From positions 1-12,691 of the forward strand of contig JAKDMR010000029.1 of assembly GCA_030452275.1 (NCBI GenBank): a DNA stretch of 12,691 nucleotides, in the 5' to 3' direction. The translations under genes and the position numbers were made by a program. The notes beneath the pieces are model-generated. The model was given only the letters and a program-made list of their open reading frames with translations, ran no database searches and was not told the origin of the DNA. Shown in pieces: positions 7,758-12,691 of this stretch (its first letter is position 1; every line of letters starts with the position of its first letter). This stretch comes from Candidatus Nitrosocosmicus sp. GTDB taxonomy: Archaea > Thermoproteota > Nitrososphaeria > Nitrososphaerales > Nitrososphaeraceae.

Positions 7758-9155
7758 GTGCCAGTTGGAATAGACGACATGGCTATCTACGTTCCGAAAC
7801 TTTATATAGATTACAAAGACTTCGCTGAAGCAAGAGGAATAGATCCTCAAAAACTAGAATATGGAATAGGAATCAAAAAGATGGCCTTAGCCGACGCTAA
7901 TCAAGATCCAGCAAGTATGGCTGCAAATGCTTGCATGAGATTAATGAAGAATAACGATCTTAATCCCCAGGATATCGGAAGAATTTATGTAGCTACTGAA
8001 TCTGGATTAGACGAATCAAAGGCAATGAATTCCTTTGTAATTGGAATGTTAGAACAGGTATATGGTGAAAGTACTCTTGAACATGCAGGCGGTATAGAAT
8101 GCAAGTTTGCATGTGTGAGCGGTTCGTACGCCCTATATGATAATACAAATTGGATCCGTGCTGGAGAGAGTAACGATAAGGCAGCTATAGTCATTGTTAG
8201 CGATATTGCAAAATATGACATTGGTTCTACAGGAGAATATACTCAAGGCGCCGGCGCTGTTGCATTACTGATAAAGGAAAATCCAAGACTGTTATCTTTT
8301 GATGAGAAAGTCACTTCAACTATCATAAAAAATGAGTATGATTTTTATCGACCTTTTGGAAAGGAAACACCATTAGTAAATGGCTTATACTCTAACTTGC
8401 TCTATCTGATTCAAGTAAGAAAGGCCCTTGAGACTTACAAGGAAAAGGCAATTAAATCGGGCATTATTCAAATTGGAAAGGATGAATCAATTATAGATCA
8501 TATTGATTATATCAGTGTACATTTACCTTATAGAAGGATGGGCGAAAAGGCTTTGGCCTATTTGCTGAGGCATGAATGGAGACATTTATCTAGATGGGAG
8601 AATATAATTTCTGAAATAGGAACGGATGAGCCTGTTCCCAAAGACCCCAGAGGTACTATTGAATCAATCATAGCTGACACAGACTTTATGAAGGCCGATG
8701 AAAAATTTAGAAGAGAGTTTATGAAAACTAAGCACTATAAAGAAGTTTTTGACAATAAGATGTCCTCATCTTTGCAGGCATCTGCTGTGATAGGTAACCT
8801 ATACACTGCTTCTATGTATATGGGATTACGAAGTTTATTAGAATTTGAATTCTTAAAGGGTGCAGATTTGTTTAATAGGCGAATAGGTTTTGGTTCTTAC
8901 GGTAGTGGATGTAGTGCTATGGTATTTTCTGGAGTTATCCAAGAAAACTATAAAGATCTGGTAAAACGTATGGATCTAGAAAAGGATATAGGTCAAAGAA
9001 CAAAGATATCAATTAAGGATTACGAAATATTACACAAAAATACTCGCAAATATGACGAGGCCTTTTTGAACGCAGAGGATGAATTTATTCTTATAAACAT
9101 AGGAGGCACAACAGCTGATAGGGCTGGATTTAGAGAGTATTGTTATGCATCATGA
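7758..9155 (+). CDS. mvaS: Hydroxymethylglutaryl-CoA synthase
   Basis: This 465-residue thiolase-fold enzyme condenses acetyl-CoA with acetoacetyl-CoA to HMG-CoA, the committed entry to the mevalonate pathway, which feeds archaeal lipids and the menaquinone side chain. The catalytic triad can be placed: Glu81 in VATESGLDESKA, the acyl-carrying Cys119 in ECKFACVSGSYAL and His255 in SVHLPYRRMGEKAL. Also seen are YDFYRP (194-199) and a C-terminal GSYGSGCSAMVFSG. The GTG start gives MPVGIDDMAIYVP, which matches the family N-terminus. It is longer than the roughly 350-residue enzyme found with thiolase and a DUF35 protein in many archaea, and nearer to bacterial MvaS and eukaryotic HMGCS; neither of those partner genes is seen here. 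It is transcribed towards the convergent ilvA, with 60 bases between stops. Confidence 0.93.
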   Translation: MPVGIDDMAIYVPKLYIDYKDFAEARGIDPQKLEYGIGIKKMALADANQDPASMAANACMRLMKNNDLNPQDIGRIYVATESGLDESKAMNSFVIGMLEQVYGESTLEHAGGIECKFACVSGSYALYDNTNWIRAGESNDKAAIVIVSDIAKYDIGSTGEYTQGAGAVALLIKENPRLLSFDEKVTSTIIKNEYDFYRPFGKETPLVNGLYSNLLYLIQVRKALETYKEKAIKSGIIQIGKDESIIDHIDYISVHLPYRRMGEKALAYLLRHEWRHLSRWENIISEIGTDEPVPKDPRGTIESIIADTDFMKADEKFRREFMKTKHYKEVFDNKMSSSLQASAVIGNLYTASMYMGLRSLLEFEFLKGADLFNRRIGFGSYGSGCSAMVFSGVIQENYKDLVKRMDLEKDIGQRTKISIKDYEILHKNTRKYDEAFLNAEDEFILINIGGTTADRAGFREYCYAS

Positions 9156-9215
9156 TCTTTGGGTGCTATATGTAGAATCCAATATGGTATTTCAGACCAA
9201 ATGATTTTTATGTAG

Positions 9216-10448
9216 TCATCTGATTATTTTATACTTTATTTTTTGTTTCCTGAAAAGTTCAACTAACACATTGGATTGTTCTCTATTTTCAAGTTCCAAG
9301 CTCAGATATACTCCCGCTGTTCCAGCAGGAATATTCGAACTAAGTCTGTCGTGAACAACTTCAACAATATTCACATTTGCTTGTGCAATTTCATCAACTA
9401 TATTTCTCAAGGCCCCCGGTTTATCTTTGAGTTCAATAAATAATTTTATTAGTCTACCAGTTTGCATCAATCCCTTTGCAACTACTTGACCTAGTAGATA
9501 CATGTCAACATTGCCACCCGATAATATAGATACAATGTTCTTGTTTTTTGGAATCTTCTTCTTATTTGAAATTAAATAAGCTAGAGATGCAGCTCCCGCG
9601 GGTTCCGTTACAATTTTTGAACGTTCCATCAGTAAGAACATAGTCTTTACTATAGAAAGGTCATCCACTAATACAATATCATCAACCTTGTCTTTTATTA
9701 TCTCATAAGGTAATTTTCCAGGCGATTTTACAGAAATCCCATCGGCTATTGTGTGGCCTTCCTGAACTTTGGTAATTTTCCCCTTTTTGATGGCCTTTTT
9801 CATAGAAGGAAAAGCTGTAGATTCCACCCCAATTATACTAACTTTAGGATTAATTGTCTTTATTGCTAATGATACTCCCGCTATTAAGCCGCCCCCACCG
9901 ACTGGAACATACACCTCGTCAATATTCTTCAAATCCTCGAGAATCTCAAGGCCCACTGTTCCTTGCCCTGCAATCACATCAGGATCATCAAAGGCCGGTA
10001 CAATGGTTCTACCCTCTTTTGTTGCAATCTCCCTTGCATATATGGACGATTCATCATAGTTATTTCCTTCCAAAATTACATTTGCACCATACGACCTAGT
10101 AGCCGCAATTTTGGCTGGAGAGGCATTCTTTGGCATGACTATAGTACACGACATGTTATTCATAGCCGAGGCATATGCCACCCCTTGAGCATGGTTTCCA
10201 GCAGATGCTGCAATAACGCCTCCAGTTTTTGAAGCAGCGTCTAACCTATCAATCATGGTCACTGCACCTCTCACCTTAAATGAACCAGTTTTTTGATAGC
10301 ACTCTAATTTTAGAAAAATATTATTGCCACACATACTTGAAAAGGTATTGGATCGTATTAGATCAATTTTTCTAATTGACGATTTTGCTAATACCTTTTG
10401 TGCCTCTCTTATGCTGTTTAGATTTATTTTGGAAATTTTTTTTCTCAA
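9216..10448 (-). CDS. ilvA: Threonine dehydratase (threonine ammonia-lyase) with ACT domain
   Basis: This 410-residue PLP enzyme deaminates L-threonine to 2-oxobutanoate, the first step from threonine to isoleucine. The PLP lysine is Lys58 in KTGSFKVRGA. ASAGNHAQG (81-89) is the Asn loop, VGGGGL (183-188) binds the phosphate, and LSGGNVD (309-315) completes the cofactor pocket. Residues about 334-410 form a single ACT domain (LFIELKDKPGALRNIV), so allosteric control by an amino acid is likely; which one cannot be read from the sequence. The size is that of the short, roughly 400-residue class rather than long IlvA with two regulatory lobes. The start is TTG at 10448, as no ATG is available upstream in frame. 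Serine dehydratase activity is also possible. Confidence 0.93.
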   Translation of the reverse strand: MRKKISKINLNSIREAQKVLAKSSIRKIDLIRSNTFSSMCGNNIFLKLECYQKTGSFKVRGAVTMIDRLDAASKTGGVIAASAGNHAQGVAYASAMNNMSCTIVMPKNASPAKIAATRSYGANVILEGNNYDESSIYAREIATKEGRTIVPAFDDPDVIAGQGTVGLEILEDLKNIDEVYVPVGGGGLIAGVSLAIKTINPKVSIIGVESTAFPSMKKAIKKGKITKVQEGHTIADGISVKSPGKLPYEIIKDKVDDIVLVDDLSIVKTMFLLMERSKIVTEPAGAASLAYLISNKKKIPKNKNIVSILSGGNVDMYLLGQVVAKGLMQTGRLIKLFIELKDKPGALRNIVDEIAQANVNIVEVVHDRLSSNIPAGTAGVYLSLELENREQSNVLVELFRKQKIKYKIIR

Positions 10449-10467
10449 AGAAATGGTAATACAGGGT

Positions 10468-10476
10468 TTATTTAAA
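10468..10476 (-). promoter_or_regulatory. TATA-like box of ilvA
   Basis: Read on the minus strand this is TTTAAATAA, centred about 24 bases before the TTG start at 10448, which predicts a leaderless message. It supports TTG as the true start codon. Confidence 0.4.
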
Positions 10477-10521
10477 TTTAGTTCCGTTAACGGTATGGTT
10501 AGTTTTTTTGTGCCAAGTTAG

Positions 10522-11037
10522 AAAAATACTGGATAATTTTCTTTATATTGGCCCATTTTTCCAAAGTTATTTTTCTGTCTAGCCTTCCAACAATACGGTG
10601 CGAATTTAACTTTCTATATAAACCTCATAGTATTCATGTCCTATATGGAATTGAAATGGAAAATGTATATATCCTTTTAACAACGGGTCTTTTAAACAGT
10701 AATTCCTGATCGGAATCCTGAATGCTTATTTTTTAAATATATAGTCTATCTTTTAAAATCTCTAGACATTCTATTAAATAAGGCATGCATCTTGCGGTTC
10801 CTTCTTGTATCCGTGTAGGCATCTCTCCGATCAAGAATTTGTTGACTGGAAAGAAAAGATTTGTCCCAAAATTATAGATTGGAAAAAATGGAATGAGAAA
10901 TAATAGAGGAAAACTGATGCGAAAACCCCTAAATTACTTCTCACCCATGTACTACGGTGTAAGGCAACAGTAAAGTAGGCAATATGAATAGCATCTAGTG
11001 CAATTTTGTTTAGAAAATAAATTATTTAGTTTGTATC
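10522..11037. other. Gene-free stretch, no recognisable feature
   Basis: About 500 bases, with roughly 27-32% GC in two 60-base blocks counted by hand (10501-10560 and 10741-10800), and no intact gene. A good TATA-like string (TCTATATAAAC, near 10613-10623) points along the plus strand, but only a 14-codon ORF follows. A small stem (ATTCC/GGAAT, 10702-10716) is followed by a T run near 10728-10734. A 39-codon plus-strand frame at 10778-10894 has a protein-like composition (several Trp, Lys, Asp and Cys) but no start codon and two stops in a row at its end. It may be a gene relic, or simply chance. Confidence 0.4.
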
Positions 11038-11090
11038 ATGGTTATTGAAATTGAGAATATTTTGGAGAAAATAAATCAAGGATGAGGACA

Positions 11091-11102
11091 GCCCTGCAGG
11101 GC
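11091..11102. repeat. 12-base GC-rich perfect palindrome
   Basis: GCCCTGCAGGGC is a perfect palindrome and the most GC-rich spot in an otherwise AT-rich stretch. It lies within the presumed decayed coding region. A protein-binding site or a chance leftover of coding sequence are both possible. Confidence 0.4.
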
Positions 11103-11288
11103 ATCAACGTCAGGCAATGATAAAAACCCTTCTCACGCTTTCCTATTAACTAAATCCTCCGAGATTATCGAAAGATTCAAAAATATTTATCACATGAATG
11201 TAGCCCTACTTTGGACCATCCGTACATCCTTCAAGATGTTGTGAATATTTCATTTGCCGTTAGTGCTTTCGCTGAATACAATTTGTAA

Positions 11289-11425
11289 GATCAGTATATA
11301 TTGCTGATCCAGATTTTCATTCTAGAAATCCAGAATCTGTACGACATGGATTATTTTACTAGAATATGGTCCAGATACTACTACCAAATAGTATCTTGAA
11401 ACAGTTTCATTCTTATTTGAAGAAT
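11289..11425. repeat. Cluster of four inverted repeats
   Basis: Four stems follow one another in under 140 bases. GATCAG/CTGATC is at 11289-11294 and 11304-11309. CAGATT/AATCTG is at 11310-11315 and 11334-11339. AGATACTA/TAGTATCT, eight perfect pairs around an eight-base loop, is at 11373-11380 and 11389-11396. ATTCTT/AAGAAT, with a five-base loop, is at 11409-11414 and 11420-11425. Together they could fold into a multi-stem RNA or serve as binding sites. Each alone is weak; the density is what stands out. Confidence 0.4.
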
Positions 11426-11460
11426 ATAATACTATTTCTGTGTTTTATTCTATCCAGCGG

Positions 11461-11641
11461 CCCTGTTAACTTAAGCATTTGAAAAAGAGGAAATTCGGGT
11501 TGTCACCGGACTAAATGAGACAATATCGACAAGATTCCTTGCATTTTAAGCAGGATTTATGACCTTTTGTACTGAAATGATTCATCTTAATCGATATGAA
11601 ATATTGGGAAGCATTTGAAAAATTACCTAAAGTTAACAGGG
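11461..11641. repeat. 181-base segment bounded by 12-base inverted repeats, with internal 14-base direct repeat
   Basis: CCCTGTTAACTT at 11461-11472 is the exact reverse complement of AAGTTAACAGGG at 11630-11641. Just inside, AAGCATTTGAAAAA occurs at 11473-11486 and again at 11609-11622 as a direct repeat. The layout resembles a miniature inverted-repeat element or a remnant of one, but I see no flanking target-site duplication and no second copy in the window. A recombination scar or chance repeats in AT-rich DNA are alternatives. Confidence 0.35.
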
Positions 11642-11673
11642 ATTACCCAGACATGAGAACTCTATTAGGCAGG

Positions 11674-11928
11674 TTAGTGATTATTGGATAATGGCATGGG
11701 AGATTGTTCTTGCCTTTGTCTAATAATTTCATCACACCTTCGTTTTAGGCCACCCTCACGGGGTTTTATTCGTAATTTGTTTCCACAACAGGGACAATAA
11801 TTATTAGTTTGCCAATCTAGATATATCTGACAAATTTGACATCGCTTTTGTCCTTCTGCATACCTAAGCGTGAAGCCCCCTCCTCCATGAGTCGCTTTAT
11901 GTCTCACACAAACGCCTTTACAAGCCAT
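11674..11928 (-). CDS. Small Cys-rich putative zinc-ribbon protein
   Basis: This 84-residue basic protein begins MACKGVCVRHKA and carries Cys at 3, 7, 30, 33, 45, 47, 48 and 65, with CxxC (30-33) and CPCCG (45-49) knuckles that would bind zinc. His10 and His14 may contribute. The tail after residue 50 is rich in Arg and Lys, which suits nucleic-acid or ribosome binding. I recall short proteins with the same MACKGVC and QKRC opening as common in Thaumarchaeota, with no function assigned. The start is ATG at 11928; a TATA-like TTTTTAGAA on the minus strand (about 11951-11959) lies roughly 27 bases upstream, so the message may be leaderless. It stands alone, next to the repeat-rich gap. Confidence 0.8.
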   Translation of the reverse strand: MACKGVCVRHKATHGGGGFTLRYAEGQKRCQICQIYLDWQTNNYCPCCGNKLRIKPREGGLKRRCDEIIRQRQEQSPMPLSNNH

Positions 11929-12171
11929 AAGAGGTAATATACAATTCTTGTTCTAAAAACTTGTATCATGATTTTTGTTTTAGAGAATAACTTTAAAAAG
12001 AAAAGCAGAAAACATCATATGCAACAGAACACGCATGTCAGCTAGATTATATTGATAACTCTTTTTGCGTGAGAGATTCCAGGCTGATTGGAGGCATCCG
12101 ATATGCATCACAATATCAGATCAAGTCATGAAATTTTGTAAATTCACGAATAAATTTGAGCGATTGTAGGA

Positions 12172-12691
12172 TCATGTTCTTAATTCATTTTTCATCAAGT
12201 CATATAAAAATTCTAGTTCGTTATTTATAGCGTCAATTATTTCTTTTGGTATTTTTTCAAAATTAATTACAGAAGTCTTTTCTTTGGTTTTTTTATTCTT
12301 TATCATTTCAAAATCGACATACATAACCATTCCATTTTCGCCTTGGAGCATTTTATTCTGATCAAGCGAAGCCAAGTCAATACGATAGGTCTCAATTGTC
12401 AGATTCTCAAGTTCTTTTTTCAACTTTGCTATTTGGTCATTGTTCTTTTCTATATTTGGGTAATTTTCCTCAATGGATAAAGCTTTTTCTATGAGGCTTT
12501 TGGACAAATCATTCCGTGTGAATAATTCTTCAAATAATTGGGTATTATCGACATCCTTATATCCTAATTGCTCGAGTTCAAGTTTTATTATTTGATCACC
12601 TTTTATAGTGATCTCATTTTTTGCACTGTTGTTTAATTGTTCCAAATCACGAATTTGTTTAGATATTTGGATAACTTGTTTATCAATTTGA
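12172..12691 (-). CDS. Coiled-coil protein of unknown function (5' end beyond window)
   Basis: The frame is open from the right edge to a TGA at 12172-12174, giving about 172 residues. A TTG at 12645 could be read as a start (157 residues), but the frame continues upstream to the edge without a stop and with the same Gln/Lys/Ile heptad-like pattern, so the gene probably begins outside the window. Visible parts are mostly helical, acidic and basic, with likely coiled coils in the first 30 residues and in a Lys/Glu/Leu-rich stretch (DQIAKLKKELENL). There are no Cys residues, membrane segments or catalytic motifs. I do not recognise the family. Confidence 0.7.
   Translation of the reverse strand, partial: QIDKQVIQISKQIRDLEQLNNSAKNEITIKGDQIIKLELEQLGYKDVDNTQLFEELFTRNDLSKSLIEKALSIEENYPNIEKNNDQIAKLKKELENLTIETYRIDLASLDQNKMLQGENGMVMYVDFEMIKNKKTKEKTSVINFEKIPKEIIDAINNELEFLYDLMKNELRT

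Larger units (their letters stand above)
11038..11618 (+). pseudogene. Probable decayed coding region, family uncertain
   Basis: No single frame is open, but consecutive plus-strand frames give protein-like segments. An ATG at 11038 opens a 15-codon piece (MVIEIENILEKINQG). Then come a frame at 11075-11146, a frame at 11154-11285 containing LDHPYILQDVVNISFAVSAF, a frame at 11276-11359 containing SVYIADPDFHSRNPESVRHG up to a TAG, and a frame at 11475-11615 containing EIRVVTGLNETISTRFLAF, interrupted by one TAA at 11547. GC in 11101-11280, counted by hand, is about 38%, higher than the flanking spacer. The last piece vaguely recalls the N-terminal region of sensory kinases that are numerous in soil Thaumarchaeota; I would not rely on that. 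Open frames of this size also occur by chance. Confidence 0.33.

Noticed and set aside
9769..10232. Several plus-strand ORFs opposite the threonine dehydratase
   Set aside because: All are antisense shadows of a gene with clear catalytic motifs.
11082..11124. Possible box C/D guide RNA (ATGAGGA and ATGATAA elements)
   Set aside because: No properly placed CUGA boxes and the spacing does not fit an archaeal C/D RNA.
11596..11691. 31-codon plus-strand ORF starting with ATG
   Set aside because: Too short, without recognisable motif or a clear promoter, and it overlaps the inverted-repeat segment and the end of the zinc-ribbon gene.

Overview
The window most likely comes from an ammonia-oxidising archaeon of the Nitrososphaeria (Thaumarchaeota). 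Its low GC content suggests a soil lineage such as Nitrososphaera or Nitrosocosmicus, but the genus is a guess. The grounds are an archaeal elongation factor 2 with a diphthamide site, an archaeal-type leucyl-tRNA synthetase start, TATA-like boxes about 23-32 bases upstream of start codons (leaderless or nearly leaderless transcripts), frequent TTG/GTG starts, and a small Cys-rich protein of a kind I associate with Thaumarchaeota.

Layout. Bases 1-344 (minus) are the 5' end of leuS, running off the left edge. Bases 345-772 hold no gene but contain a strong inverted repeat and a palindrome. Bases 773-1735 (plus) encode a polytopic membrane protein with a CPTC motif. Bases 1784-3988 (minus) encode elongation factor 2. 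Bases 4277-7644 hold three futalosine-pathway menaquinone genes in alternating orientation: mqnD (plus), mqnE (minus), mqnC (plus). Bases 7758-9155 (plus) encode HMG-CoA synthase, and 9216-10448 (minus) encode a threonine dehydratase with a C-terminal ACT domain. Bases 10449-11673 are a 1.2 kb stretch without an intact gene; it holds what looks like a decayed plus-strand coding region and a cluster of inverted and direct repeats. Bases 11674-11928 (minus) encode a small Cys-rich protein. The right edge carries a coiled-coil protein of unknown function (minus, cut by the edge).

How the genes fit together. MqnE builds aminofutalosine, MqnC cyclises the dehypoxanthinyl derivative, and MqnD releases 1,4-dihydroxy-6-naphthoate, the precursor of the menaquinone ring. 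HMG-CoA synthase starts the mevalonate pathway, which supplies the isoprenoids of both the quinone tail and the archaeal membrane lipids. Thus 4.3-9.2 kb reads as a respiratory-quinone and isoprenoid neighbourhood, although each gene appears to have its own promoter. The first enzyme (MqnA) and the nucleosidase/deaminase step are not in the window. leuS and fusA are translation genes. I see no CRISPR array, tRNA, rRNA, integrase or intact transposase.
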